Positions 23,899 through 36,402 of a DNA stretch of 64,000 nucleotides are shown one piece after another; position 1 is the first letter of the stretch, and every line of letters begins with the position of its first letter. The position numbers and the translations under genes are program-made. The notes beneath the pieces were generated by a model. That model was not told where the DNA came from and did no database searches. It saw only the letters and a program-made list of their open reading frames with translations. The stretch lies in the NCBI GenBank assembly GCA_034769895.1, contig CM068372.1, positions 379,635,910-379,699,909 of the forward strand. The letters run 5' to 3'. The stretch is from Magicicada septendecula (taxonomy: Eukaryota; Arthropoda; Insecta; Hemiptera; Cicadidae).

Positions 23899-26285
23899 AC
23901 TACGGTGTCACCGATCGTCGTATGGTACAGTGGAAAACAAAATGCAGACACCAATGAAGTCACTAATAACCAGCTTTAATTAATCACAAATACAGTTTAT
24001 AATCAACTTGTACAATAAATCGAGCAAAATTTGTCAGCGCACAGTAATAATGTCAACTATTAGAGTCCCGCACTATTATAACACTTTGCCACAATACTCC
24101 GAACCTCACTTGAATAAATCGCAACTTAAACTGAAATGAGTAATCGCCGACGTAAAACTGACTTCTAAGCGCCAGCTGTCGTTTTTTAAATAGATAGCAG
24201 AAGTGTTCCAGAATAATCCATAATACGTGTCAACACTACTAGAAAACACTAGAGCGTAATTGTTTGCGGCCTTGAGCACGGTGCGCCGACCGGTATGGTC
24301 TGGAACAGTCTCGCTTGCTGACGAATGTTAAGTATCATGTACGCACACAAACATTACAGCTGGGATAGCCAAGGAACATGTAGAGCGTTCTGTAATGACG
24401 TAGCAATAATGTTACGACGGTCTAACTGATCGTCGTATGGTACAGTGGAAAACAAAATACAGAACAACAATGAAGTCACTAATAACCAGCTTTAATTAAT
24501 CACAAATACAGTTTATAATCAACTTGTACAATAAATCGAGCAAAATTTGTCCGCACACAGTAATAACGTCAACTATTAAAGTCCCGCACAATTATAGCAC
24601 TTTGCCACAATACTTCGAACCTCACTTGAATAAATCGCAACTTAAACTGAAATGAGTAATCGCCGACGTAAAACTGACTTCTAAGCGCCAGCTGTCGTTT
24701 TTTAAATAGATAGCAGAAGTGTTCCAGAATAATCCATAATACGTGTCAACACTACTAGAAAACACTAGAGCGTAATTGTTTGCGGCCTTGAGCACGGTGC
24801 GCCGACCGGTATGGTCTGGAACAGTCTCGCTTGCTGACGAATGTTAAGTATCATGTACGCACACAAACATTACAGCTGGGATAGCCAAGGAACATGTAGA
24901 GCGTTCTGTAATGACGTAGCAATAATGTTACGACGGTCTAACTGATCGTCGTATGGTACAGTGGAAAACAAAATACAGAACAACAATGAAGTCACTAATA
25001 ACCAGCTTTAATTAATCACAAATACAGTTTATAATCAACTTGTACAATAAATCGAGCAAAATTTGTCCGCACACAGTAATAACGTCAACTATTAAAGTCC
25101 CGCACAATTATAGCACTTTGCCACAATACTTCGAACCTCACTTGAATAAATCGCAACTTAAACTGAAATGAGTAATCGCCGACGTAAAACTGACTTCTAA
25201 GCGCCAGCTGTCGTTTTTTAAATAGATAGCAGAAGTGTTCCAGAATAATCCATAATACGTGTCAACACTACTAGAAAACACTAGAGCGTAATTGTTTGCG
25301 GCCTTGAGCACGGTGCGCCGACCGGTATGGTCTGGAACAGTCTCGCTTGCTGACGAATGTTAAGTATCATGTACGCACACAAACATTACAGCTGGGATAG
25401 CCAAGGAACATGTAGAGCGTTCTGTAATGACGTAGCAATAATGTTACGACGGTCTAACTGATCGTCGTATGGTACAGTGGAAAACAAAATACAGAACAAC
25501 AATGAAGTCACTAATAACCAGCTTTAATTAATCACAAATACAGTTTATAATCAACTTGTACAATAAATCGAGCAAAATTTGTCCGCACACAGTAATAACG
25601 TCAACTATTAAAGTCCCGCACAATTATAGCACTTTGCCACAATACTTCGAACCTCACTTGAATAAATCGCACCTTAAACTGAAATGAGTAATCGCCGACG
25701 TAAAACTGACTTCTAAGCGCCAGCAGTCGTTTTTTAAATAGATAGCACAAGTGTTCCAGAATAATCCATAATACGTGTCAACACTACTAGAAAACACTAG
25801 AGCGTATTTGATTGCGGCCTTGAGCACAGTGCGCCGACCGGTATGGTCTGGAATAGCCTCGTTTGTTGGGTAATGTTAAGTATCATGTACGCACACAAAC
25901 ATTACAGCTGGGCTCTGCTGGGATAGCCGAGGAACATGTAGAGCGTTCTGTAATGACGTAGCAATAATGTTACGACGGTCTCACTGATCGTCGTATGGTA
26001 CAGTGGAAAACCAAATACACAACACCAATGAAGTCACTAATAACCACTTTTAATTATCACAAATAACAGTTTGTAATCAACAAGTTATTCAACAAGATTA
26101 TTCCCGTACAATAATTCAAGTTAATTTGTCCACACCAATAATAATGTCAACTAATACAGTCCCGCACAGTAATCACAATTCACCACTTGAACGCACTTAG
26201 TAATTGTCAGACGTAAACTGAACTGACTGTCGCTGGATGCTTATATTTATACCTCGCTGAGATGCCAGAATAATCAGTCACTTTT
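23899..26285 (-). repeat. tandem array of about 516-bp LTR-like monomers
   Basis: The marker 'gatcgtcgtatggtacagtg' begins monomers at 23913, 24428, 24944, 25460 and 25986, giving periods of 515, 516, 516 and 526 bp and a shorter fifth copy to about 26285. Monomers 2 and 3 look essentially identical; the fifth is diverged and resembles the copy at 13550. On the minus strand each unit has a TATA-like 'ctatttaaaaaac', an 'attaaagctgg' segment and an end 'gtcgtaaca'. The plus-oriented copy at 27260-27585 is followed by a gag-like relic, which is why I call the units LTR-like; a satellite derived from an LTR is the alternative. Confidence 0.85.
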
Positions 26286-26519
26286 TGGATGACGTTGTAA
26301 CATTAATAACTTTAATCTTCCTAATTAACAATATAACACTTATCGCTAAAATGTTTTAATGGTTTGTGCATAAGGATTTGTAATTTTTAAAAAATCATTT
26401 CACTAACAGAATGAAACGTAAAACATGTTGTTAGTTTTCCACAAGTATCGCTTTAGAGTTACACACGCAACTTCTATAAGAGTCACATTTCCTTCGTTCA
26501 AATATCACTCATTAATATA

Positions 26520-26690
26520 CATGCGTAGTGTGAGCGACTGGTAATGACTCGGAGCGCCGCGGTAATGGCTGTTGCAGAGTTTAGCGTAAAGTACCTCTTA
26601 ACGTATGAATATGTATAGCTGCAGTAGTAGTAATGGTATACCTCTATATAGTATGAGACGAGGGGTTGGACGCGTGACGTGAAATGCAAA
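26520..26690 (+). repeat. dispersed repeat family A, copy 2
   Basis: Matches 11739-11890: 'gtgagcgactggtaatgact', 'cgcggtaatgg', 'taaagtacctcttaacgtat' and 'ggggttggacgcgtgacgtg', with an indel in the middle. Confidence 0.7.
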
Positions 26691-26890
26691 TGTTATCGAG
26701 TCTGTTCTGTACTTCGGTTCTAATCTATCAGAGCCGATACTCTCTGACCCGTGCAATAAAAGAGTAGATTTTTTAAACCAACTAACCGTTACCGCAAATT
26801 AAAGAATGTTTATTTGCTCTGGTCAAAAGAGAACTAATAATAACTTTTTCAGTAATAACGAAGGAAAGAGGTAGATATACATAGGTAGAT

Positions 26891-26892
<2 letters not shown>

Positions 26893-26987
<95 letters not shown>

Positions 26988-27015
26988 AGTAAAGAGAGAG
27001 ACAGAGAGAGTGAGA
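26893..27015. repeat. (GA)n microsatellite
   Basis: Almost perfect AG run with minor interruptions at the right end. Flanking minus-strand frames are Ser/Leu artefacts. Confidence 0.95.
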
Positions 27016-27259
27016 GTGAAGGGGAGAAAGATTCAATGAGAGGAGTCATGGAGAAAATAGTCAGAGATAGAAAATGTTCACAAATAGGAGAATGGAGCAA
27101 AAGTGAATATAAATTTTATGTTGATTAATATTGTTCCCCAATAAGGAATATTCTCGTACAATGAAGAACGTTGTTGTACAAGTATCTCACTTAGCCCAGC
27201 AGGTGCGTGTTTCTTCAAGGCTTTACAGTTTTCGAGTGCCTGTTGACGCACATTATGCA

Positions 27260-27585
27260 TTATTCCGGAACACTTGTGCTACCTATTTAAGCAACAGCAG
27301 CTAGCTCTGTCAATCAGTTTATGTTGAGGGATTTGTCAAGTGATATCAAGTGCTTGTGTGTTTAAATTATTACTGCGTGTAGACAAATTTAATTTGAATT
27401 ATTGTAGGAGTTGATTATAAACTGTATTTGTAGTTAATTAAACCTGGTTATTAGTGACTTCATTGGTGTCTGCATTTTGTTTTCCACTGTGCCATACGAC
27501 GATCAGTGAGACCGTCGTAACAATATTATAGTTTCACCGACAATTAATTTTACAGTAGTGCGACTGTTTACTGGGACCGTCGTAA
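27260..27585 (+). repeat. 516-bp family copy in plus orientation (LTR-like)
   Basis: Reverse complement of the array monomer: 'ccggaacacttgtgctacct', 'attagtgacttcattggtgt', 'ccatacgacgatcagtgaga', ending 'accgtcgtaaca' at about 27523. A second 'gggaccgtcgtaaca' at 27570-27585 suggests a duplicated end. It directly precedes the gag-like relic, consistent with a 5' LTR. Confidence 0.6.
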
Positions 27586-27639
27586 CAGTGGGTCAGAAGT
27601 GCGACAGAACAGTTAACAGTGGAAACAGTAGACACTTTG

Positions 27640-28054
27640 TACAAGACTAGTGCAAATTCGTAATTAATCTGTAAACATGGATACCAGTCAGACGACGAAA
27701 GCTTTCCAAAGCACTGCTGCGGCAGACACAGAAACAACAAAACTTAGAGCAGCAACAAGAGGAGGAAGAGACAAAAGAAGAACGCCGAAGAGAAAGAGAA
27801 GAAGCAAAACAACCACAGGATGAGAAAGCGGAAGAGACACAGAAAACCCTCCTGCTGGAAACACAAGAATGCCAGAAAGCATTACTGCTAGATTCACAGA
27901 AACGACACGACGTAAAATGTAAGGAGAAGGCAGAACAACGAAAGCGTAAAACAGAAAAGATTAAAGCGTTAATACATGAGCAAAAGCAGATGCAAGAACA
28001 AACCGCTGCAGAGTTTGGTATATTACAAAGTGAACTTAATAACCAAATTCCTTG
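27640..28054 (+). pseudogene. Gln/Glu-rich coiled-coil gag-like relic
   Basis: One plus frame is open from about 27710 to a TGA at 28052-28054 and encodes a very polar helix: 'EEERRREREEAKQPQDEKAE'-type composition, then 'CQKALLLDSQKRHD' and 'HEQKQMQEQTAAEFGILQSE'. An ATG at 27677 lies in another frame. Long charged coiled coils occur at the N-terminus of some retrotransposon Gag proteins; the LTR-like unit just upstream supports that reading, but no capsid or zinc-knuckle motif is present. Confidence 0.4.
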
Positions 28055-29084
28055 AATATCTGACGTATAAGAATCGATAAACGAGAACACGGTTTCACAA
28101 AATTTACGTTACCACAGTTAGTATTCACCAACCGCATTCTCGCCTCCAGTAGAGCCAATTTACCAGTCAAGTCGTGTCGACGATTTTCTGCTGCCGGTAT
28201 AACCGTTGTCCTACAGGTTAAATCGACAATATTTATCATCGAAATCATGCCTATTTTGAGTCCCAATTATGTGACGATTAACAGTAGCTCACTGTTTTAG
28301 CCTTGCTATCTATCACTATTACAAATCCTTTAAAAATAAAATTTGAATATACACTATACAAGATGACGAAGTTTAACAGTTCTGGCACTGTAAATCAAAA
28401 ATTAATAGCTGCACTAAATAGACATTGCTGTACAGAGAACGACGTCGTTCAATCGCAAGGCAGAGCTGTAATCGATAAGATTAGCATTTCGATCGTAGCG
28501 TCGCGACGCCCAATCCCTGTAAGTACGTAGTCTACACAGCCACTACAGATGCCATACATATTCATAGGTTAAGAGGCACTTTGCACCTCTACGACCAGCC
28601 TTTACCGTGCTTTAAGCCATTTGCAGTCCCTCATACCTGCTTAGTTCACGTACACAGTAACTATTTCCGTTTAAGCTGTTGTGATAATATTTTTGTAACG
28701 TTTAGTCTTCAATTAAATTTCATCTAAAAAAACTTATTGACCGTATACTTATTGACCTATTCTTTTTGTAGTGTCCTCTTTCAGCGGAGATTGGTAATCA
28801 TCATAGTTATTTTGTCATGGCTTCGATACAGCCTCCCGCGAATTTGTACAAGTCTACGTGCAACGAAACCGTTCTCAATTGTTTCTGAATCTCAGTGTTG
28901 CCAGGTCAAAAAAAACATCTTTTCCCCACATAGCTACACAAATTTCCCCACTTAGGGATGAAAATTCTCACCTCACAAATACTCGTGCTTCGTACAAACC
29001 ATAATATTATAAATGTTTAAATACTATTACAAAATTAACGTAAATAGAAAACCCATTTTAAATATTATAGAAGGTAAAATATTA
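28055..29084. other. non-coding, with a degenerate family A copy
   Basis: 28455-28640 resembles family A on the minus strand ('gccatacatattcataggtt', 'gcactttgcacctc'), heavily diverged and shared with 8430-8560. The rest is unrecognised. Confidence 0.4.
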
Positions 29085-29275
29085 AAGATTACAAACAACG
29101 GTGGAAAGAACTCTTAGAAAGAATGTCAGATTCCAGACTAGCCAAACAAGTCTGGAGGTACAAACGTGTAGGACACCCAGAAAGAGATGGTTAGAGGATT
29201 TTTGAAGGCGTAAGAGGCAGCACCTGACCTATGCCGTATTGCAAAGATGACGATAATGATGATGATAAAAGATAA
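29085..29275 (+). pseudogene. non-LTR retrotransposon 3'-end relic
   Basis: Plus strand: 'RWKELLERMSDSRLAKQVW' then 'VGHPERDG', ending in a GATGACGATAATGATGATGA tail. The minus-strand sister copy is at 58236-58445 with the same tail type. Confidence 0.65.
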
Positions 29276-31700
29276 ATTAGTAACCTGCTTGGATTAAGCT
29301 GAATAATTTTGAAATACTTTTCTTGCATTTAGTTCATTATATCCTACTGTATGTATATATGATTTTCCAATTATTTAACTGACAAAAAAAATTAAAAATC
29401 AGTCACTTCTACTTCTAGATTATGTACATGTAGCTTCTACGCTTGTGTATCATATCAAGACATTTATATTGTTTGCTAAATACGTTTTTTGTATGTAATA
29501 GGATGGAAATTATTTTCAGTTCAGACCTAATTTCACTATTTATTTCTGTTTTCATTAAAGTTGATAACACTTAAAATTCCTTTCCACATACCCACTACTA
29601 TATGCGAAAGTAAATATAGACCTATATTGCAATAGAACATTGCAGTACAGGAAATTGTAGCAAGGACTACATGCTGTTGTAGCCGGTTTATGACGTTGTA
29701 GACAAGATAAAATTTGATTTTTATTTGAGTATGTAAATTAGATGTAAGTATTGAAATAAGAATTGGGTAAAAGACTATTATGTATCAAAATGCCCATAAA
29801 TGTATTTGTGAGCATGTCATGTGAGAGTTAAATGTGCGAGTGCGCGTGTCATTCGTATTTTATGAATAACTCCATTATAAATGAACGTACCGAACGGAGA
29901 TTTGGGCAGCGCAAGCAGCTTAAATAGCGCTATATTTTATGAGTGTCAGAGACTTGTTACGTAGCCTACTATACTAATAGGGATTTGGTTAGTAAAAAGC
30001 AACTTCTATAAATTCCTTATCTTTTAGAAGTCAGAAAATTTATAGATAAAATCTATACCTGGTTCTGCAGAAATCTGCAAATCTTTTCAAGAAGTTGTCT
30101 ACCAGTTCTATCCATAAATCACGTGCTGTTTCGACCAATCAGCGGCCTCAATTTGCATTAAGATTGGGTCTCCGCCGACGAATAATGAGGCAGTTCCAGC
30201 CTGCAGCTCGAATATTACAGAAGTGCTCTCTGTGCGAGTTTTTCGAACAGAACGTGCTTATGTAAGAATGATCAAGGAAAATTTAGCGACGAGTTACCCG
30301 TTAGCTAATACCTTGACTGGGTACGAACTCAATATTAGTTCAAAATAATAAAATATTTAATTTTGTTTACAGTGCTAGTCTCGCGTGAGTGAAGATTTCC
30401 GCGTAGGAAAGGTTTATCCATCCGGGATACTCCTGTGCTATCGCGAGGCCACCTCAAGACGCGGGAAGGTGCACGCTTATAGCACCAAAATTAAATAATA
30501 TTAAATTACAGCCCTGTTCCTGTGCCCTGAGGTAAGAGTAGACTGGATACCGGTGTGTCGGCGTGCGTGCGTACAAGAGGAGTGCCAGCGAAGCGGGAGT
30601 GTGCAGAAAGGAGGAGACGAGAGAGGATCGAGGATCGGATTGTGGCGAATCACAGGACCAGCAGTGAGAGGAATCAACATACTTGGAAACAACATTCAAG
30701 TAACAAATTGACATTTTTTTTTAAACAGATCAGTCTGATATTCAGAGACAATTTAAGAAGTAAAATATATATTTTGGTGAATTACAAACCATTTAAAAAT
30801 TTTGTTTTAAAATATACAACCTTGCTCCAGATAACTGACTATAGTGTTCAATTATTACTAGGCCTAATATATGTTTTGTCGCTATATATATTACAACGTT
30901 ATTTTTAGACACTTACTTTTACACATATGCTCTTACACATTTGTGCGCACTTATCCACGTCTCGGAAGTATACTCTTCTTCTGCAGTATTTACCTTGATG
31001 TTCCCCGGCTGGGTCGCAGGCTTTGGTCGTTGATTGAGTGTGGATAAGCACGTGAATATCGTTATATAAGTTTTAATACAAGTAAAGAGTACAGAGGATT
31101 TAGTACTGGTTGTGAAATTAGTACACTGTTTTAATAAAATCATATTCATTTGATTTATTCTTTAAAAATTCAAATTATCATATTATTAATTGTTTTGTGT
31201 GGGTTAATTATTATTTGAACCCTTATATTCGATCTGAATATAATGCAATTATATCGTGTTTAAATCTTATTTCTTATATTTCTAAGACATAGTATACACA
31301 TACATAAATCATATATGACCTGAAATATTACACAGACATATAATACATAACACATATAATTATTATAAAACGTGATTAATGCGTATAAAATTCTATATTC
31401 ATCTTGTCTTCGCAAGTGTGGTTTTAATAGATTCCACTTAATAAAAACTTTTAATTAATTAAATATTTATTAAAATATTAATAGAGAACATTTATTACTT
31501 TAATTGATTCTATTATTTAATGTCTCAATTAATTAACAATCTTCTAATTACGTAACTGTCATATTTGAATTTAATTATCTAATAAAATACAAAAATATAA
31601 TAAAAATATGGTTCTTCCTTGACCATTTATTTATGAGATTACTACAATTATATTATCTATTATCAATTATACTTTGAACATTTATTTATTCATTATGAAA
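29276..31700. other. no recognisable gene
   Basis: Mixed-composition intergenic DNA. 30370-30480 is less AT-rich than its surroundings but matches nothing I know. The plus frame at 30555-30908 and its overlapping minus frames have no family resemblance and no promoter context. Confidence 0.35.
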
Positions 31701-31713
31701 ATTTAAAAATATA

Positions 31714-32030
31714 CTAATGTTCTTGTAAACTTGTATATGGAAAGTAGAGCTTTTTCCGATAGACCTCAGGGTCATTTATAATATTATTTATAATATTAAA
31801 TAAATGTCTGACTTCACCTGCATTTTTCTGCAACCATTTAACTTTGTCGTTACCGTCATCTGGACTCTCAAGTTTGTTGATCCTCTTCGGTATCACCTTC
31901 TCTGTCTCTGCGTCGTTGAAATTCCTCGCTCCGTCTCCTGGATGCTGAGTTCTGACGTGGACCTCTGGTCGAGATGATGTACGGCTGGATGTAGCTGCAT
32001 GTGGCTGTTCCTGCGTCTTCTCGTCTTCTT
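31714..32030 (-). pseudogene. unidentified coding-like relic
   Basis: The minus strand reads 'KVKWLQKNAGEVRHLFNII' and, further 5' in other frames, Arg/Ser-rich segments. The composition looks more protein-like than the AT-rich surroundings and could be an eroded retrotransposon gag, but I recognise no domain. Confidence 0.25.
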
Positions 32031-33997
32031 CTCTAGTTCCTCATCTTTTCTTATCTTGTCCCTCGTAGATGTCTAGAAGTTCTATGTAGACTTCTCGAAT
32101 TTAATCGTAGTTACAACTCTCGTAGATTCGTTAGTATAGTGTTTTTAAAATCACTCGTGTTCATTAATACTTGCACCGATGTAATGCCGGTTCCATCGCA
32201 CTTCACGTTATTAAATACTGTTTAGAAACTTTACATGATTTTGTAAAATTCCCGGTTGCGAGATGCGTGGATCTTACGTGTCAAAGTGAGTTCATCTGAG
32301 TATAATATGCGTATCATCTGAGAAAGAGTGTATCGCTCGCTGGGGTTTTATACTGCTGCCGTCGTTGAAATTCCTATTGGAAACTGTTTTGACAACATTG
32401 AACAGGTCGGCGCGTCGGTTTAATCGTTATTTTCAACCTTCGCGTCTTTCTATGAAGCGCACACTTTTTTATAAGCATTATTTCACCAATCGTTCGGTAT
32501 AATATTAAACTTTGTTTATGCAAATTATGAATGTTAAGGTGTGTAAATTATGGCAGTTATGGCAAAATTTCACACGGTGGCTGAACGGTTCCCACGATTA
32601 GTACCACTTAACGCCAAACTGAAGCGCCAGGCGTCAGCTATGTTTTTACATATGTCGCTGATTCGTGTGACTTCTGGTTATCGTTCATTACTTAAAAAAC
32701 TGTGTAAAATCTTCCACCCTCGTTTGCATAATTCAACCTGTCAGTCGTTTACACATGTACACATACACACACACGCAGACTGATACACAGGCGGTGGCAT
32801 GTCGCTCTGAGGTCACCTCTGCCGGTCAGCGCGTGTCAGTTTCTCCCCTTCGCTACTTTTAAAACTAACTAAGCAATTTGATTCCATATGCAGGCTTACT
32901 TACAATATTGGATTTATTTAAAATTAAAATTAAATACTACGTTTATTTCTTATACCTAACGTATATTTATTACATTATTTTTATTATTTATATCTTATAT
33001 ATTTCATACGTGCTTTCGTATTCTATCATATCTCAGTCAGGGGTTGATACATATACTTATGCTAAACGTATCGTTGCAATATATATATATATATGCCACA
33101 AACATTTCAAAAGTAGGGAAAGCTTCAGTACCATGCTCTTTCTTTAAATTTTGTACTCCGTCCTAAAGCTCAGTAAACTTTCTTAAGCACCTGTATAAAT
33201 ACATGTATCCCTAAGGACTATCCATTCCCTGGTTATATCTACAATGTCTATTTCCATGCTTTTTTCAAAGGCTGCTGCTGTTGATGCCAATTACTGAATG
33301 TTTTTAACTTTTTTTCAGTTAAGAAATTCCCAATACTTGAGGCTTTGAACATAGCCGGTGTTAAAATGAAATCCCCTCTAATTCCCTACATTGGATAATT
33401 ATTAAGTCTTCAAGTTTCGCCACTGTGGGGAAAATTCTCACGCCTGGCAATCTTCTTTGTTCCCTGCGTTCAATCTTCTTTGTCTTATCGAGAATCTGGT
33501 TTTAATCTGGTTACCTTAAACACGAATTGGACAACATCGTGTTTAGGTCCTCGTTGCTTCTCTGAACATACAAAATAAATAATTTTCTATATCAGCCGTC
33601 ATCTTTTATTTTTTGTAAACAGCACATTTAGAATCCTTAAAAGGAACTCTAATTGGCTGATGTACACACACTGCTTGCGATAGGAAGACGGCGCATGCGC
33701 AGTAGCGACCAATATCGTTTTACTTTTTACAGCAAATGCAAAGTGCACTTTATTTCTGTTCGCGAAATATACGATTTACTTAGCGAAGCTTCTATTCGAT
33801 TTACACTCTTTCGTAAATAAAAAGTACTTATTGTGTATAATAATTTCCCTAGATTTTGTTTACTTTTTACGTATACTTTCATTGTTGTCTCACTGCCTTC
33901 ATGATTACCAGTGCTACGCGTCGGACGGCGAGAACCAAAGCAAGTATACACACATTACATGAGGACAACGTATCTTCAATGGAAGGTTGTGTGGGAT
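32031..33997. other. no recognisable gene
   Basis: Intergenic DNA up to the Polinton insertion site. Contains a palindromic 'gcgcatgcgc' at 33691-33700, an (AT)n patch near 33080 and nothing else I can name. Confidence 0.35.
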
Positions 33998-34003
33998 TTT
34001 ATA
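33998..34003. repeat. Polinton target-site duplication, left
   Basis: TTTATA directly before the element; identical to 51076-51081. Six bases is the diagnostic length for Polintons. Confidence 0.93.
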
Positions 34004-34039
34004 AGTAGGGGGAAAATACCGGTTCTAACTCACAAAGGA

Positions 34040-34287
34040 ATGCCGCCGTTCCCACGGTCCAAGATTTTTTCCCACGCTCTCCCCACCACCGCTGGACCTG
34101 CAGCATCCGCGAATTTCCACCAATAAAATTTCATGCCACCTTTTGCGCGCCAAGTTCAAAGAGATGCCGCCGTTCCCACGGTCCAAGATCTTTTCCCACG
34201 CTCTCCTCACCACCGCTGGACCTGCAGCATCCGCGAATTTCCGCGAATAAAATTTTTTATTTGATTTTTTTTATTTTTTAATTAAAT
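34040..34287. repeat. 124-bp tandem duplication inside the left TIR
   Basis: 'atgccgccgttcccacggtc' begins at 34040 and again at 34164, followed each time by 'cccacgctct' and 'ctggacctgcagcatccgcg'. The right TIR has a single copy. Confidence 0.85.
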
Positions 34288-34952
34288 TGATTTGCATATC
34301 AAGGGTGGGTGGGAGGTGGGGTGGGGTTCAATGGACCACTCGCATCCGCGAATATAATTTTTTATTTTTTTAATAAAGCTGATTTGGATATCAGAGGTGA
34401 GTGGTGGGTGGGAGGTTCCGACTTGATGCATTATAGTGTATATATTAAATATATGATCAGGGTTACCAACCTTGCATGAGTTCAAATTTGTTGTGTGTTA
34501 TAATGTATATTAAATCTATATGATCAGGTTTACCAACCTATGTATGGGTTCAAACTTGATATGTGTGTGTGTATTATAGTGTATATTAAAATATATGATC
34601 AGGGTTACCAATCCTGCATTATTGTGTGTATAGAACAGATCTGCCAACATTTTTCTTCGGTGGGAAATTCAAACTATATTATAGTAAATTGTTGACGACT
34701 TCGATATCAACTCTCTCTCCCCTCCTCTCTCTTTGTCTCTAGACACAGTTGTCGATCACGATATAAACTCTCTCTTTATGTCATCAGTTCTACATAAGCG
34801 TCGTGCTACTTATGGATTATTGTAAGTAGCGATACTAAAATGTAATCACCAGGAAATATATATTTATCACCTACCTCGTTGCGTCCTACTTATAATTTTT
34901 TTTTGACACATGACAGTCATTGACCACGATTTAGAAATTAATATACTGCCAA

Positions 34953-34974
<22 letters not shown>

Positions 34975-34992
<18 letters not shown>

Positions 34993-35065
34993 TAAAGTGT
35001 TACGCATAAAAAAAAAATCTCCTTGAAATAAGGTATTTTCAAAAGTTTTGTGTACACATACACAC
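34975..35065 (-). pseudogene. protease-gene fragment in left TIR
   Basis: The minus strand matches about 80 bp of the element's own protease gene (45890-45965), including 'aaaacttttgaaaatacctt' and the following 'atgcgtaacactttaccaca'. The copy then dissolves into a CA/TG microsatellite. Confidence 0.85.
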
Positions 35066-35127
35066 ATTGTATATGTCTCTCTCTCTCGCTGCAAACGTTG
35101 ACAAGAATTCCCTTATTCAAACGATTT

Positions 35128-35620
35128 GTATGTGTACACGAACTTAAATATAGTTTACAGACGATTGTAATTTTAAAAATTCATTTTTGCATTAAATATA
35201 TATATCGTAAACAATGAAATAATAATATTTCGTCATCGTAAGATTTTAATAAAACAATTATCAGTTTAAATAATAATTTTCATGATTGTAAGATACAACC
35301 TAAAAATTATTAAAATGTCTCTCTCACACATTTCTGATTACTATACAAATAATTGCATGCATATTCGGAGGTTTATAACGAAATAAATTAAAATAAACCA
35401 TAATTTGTTTTAAATAATTAAATATATATATTTACAACACTGTACACAAACTTAAAATATAGTTTACAAACCGCTATAATACAATTATTCAAAAATACAT
35501 TTTACATTGATTAAATATATATATCACAAACAAACATTGTTATATAAAATAAATACAATATTAATAATAATTTTTGACATTGTAAGATTTTTAAATAATA
35601 ATTTCACGGCTATAGATACA
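35128..35620. repeat. imperfect direct duplication spanning the TIR inner edge
   Basis: 35128-35345 ('cgaacttaaatatagtttac', 'attaaatatatatatcg', 'ttgtaagat') recurs as 35435-35610 with substitutions. The first copy is inside the left TIR, the second just inside the element body. Confidence 0.6.
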
Positions 35621-36006
35621 GTTCACAAGGAAGTTTATCTGTAACATAACAATACAGTCGATATTAGAATCACTGATACGATAATATTCAATTATCACAT
35701 GCACACACACACAGTTAGTGGAAAGAATCAAATGCGTTAAGTAAGTAAACTTTTTCAAGTATATGTCATTTTTCATAAGTTAATGTACTTTCAAATAATT
35801 TCTAATCAAACCAAACCAAATATTATTCACTTGAAATTTGTAAATACTGCTTAGAATCAATGATACATTTATCGCATAAGTTAATGTACTTTCAAATAAT
35901 TTCTAATCGAACCAACTATTATTCAACGAAACTTGTAGAATCAATGATACATTTATCATGTACATACAAATTCAATTATTAAAGTGTTAAGTACAGAGAG
36001 TTGAAA

Positions 36007-36070
<64 letters not shown>

Positions 36071-36108
36071 CAATAAATTGTTTGTTAACACGATTGCTAC
36101 TTACGACG
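35425..36108. other. Polinton left subterminal non-coding region
   Basis: AT-rich. Includes a roughly 100-bp direct duplication at 35780-35960 ('gttaatgtactttcaaataa' twice) and a perfect (AC)n run at 36009-36070 just downstream of the 97-aa gene's stop. Confidence 0.7.
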
Positions 36109-36402
36109 TTAGGACTCAATCTCTACTTGTGTTGTTTGATTTCTCGTCCCTCGATACACTAAATGTAGTTCTTTAGGTTTGATATGTCTGAGCTCCTCAT
36201 TCGTGAAGACACCTGCATACCTCTTGGGAAGATAGACACGATACTGGCGGTCGCCATCCTCCAACATAGCAAGCACAGAGTTCCCATATTTTGTGTCCAC
36301 ATTTGTTAAGACCATGATGGGATATTTTTTATTCACTGCCAATTCTGAACATCGTTTGTACTCGATAGCACTTACAGCATTAAACTTTACAAGAAACGAC
36401 AT
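36109..36402 (-). CDS. Polinton 97-aa protein of unknown function
   Basis: A compact frame with ATG at 36400-36402. It starts MSFLVKFNAVSAIEYKR and continues through 'KYPIMVLTNVDTKYGNSVLA', 'YRVYLPKRYAGVFTNEEL' and 'ELHLVYRG'. It is rich in beta-type alternation and lacks signal peptide, membrane segment or Cys/His motif. The pattern of short strands with basic residues would suit a small single-stranded-nucleic-acid-binding fold, but that is inference. It lies in the leftward, replication-side half next to the polymerase, where small accessory genes occur in insect Polintons. I found no clear TATA/initiator pair upstream. Confidence 0.75.
   Translation of the reverse strand: MSFLVKFNAVSAIEYKRCSELAVNKKYPIMVLTNVDTKYGNSVLAMLEDGDRQYRVYLPKRYAGVFTNEELRHIKPKELHLVYRGTRNQTTQVEIES

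Larger units (their letters stand above)
34004..35424. repeat. Polinton left TIR
   Basis: Inverted match to 49747-51075, starting agtagggggaaaataccggt. It is longer than the right TIR mainly because of a 124-bp internal duplication (34040-34287), partly offset by a shorter (TG)n at 34958-34991. It contains a fragment of the protease gene. Confidence 0.93.

Noticed and set aside
30555..30908. 117-aa plus-strand ORF as a host gene
   Set aside because: No recognisable domain, low-complexity C-terminal half from AT-rich DNA, and overlapping frames on the other strand look equally plausible.
34867..35120. Left-TIR ORFs and the right-TIR ORFs at 50051-50266 as genuine small genes
   Set aside because: They combine a protease-gene fragment with a CA repeat and are the same sequence in inverted copies; the left versions are also out of frame relative to the gene.
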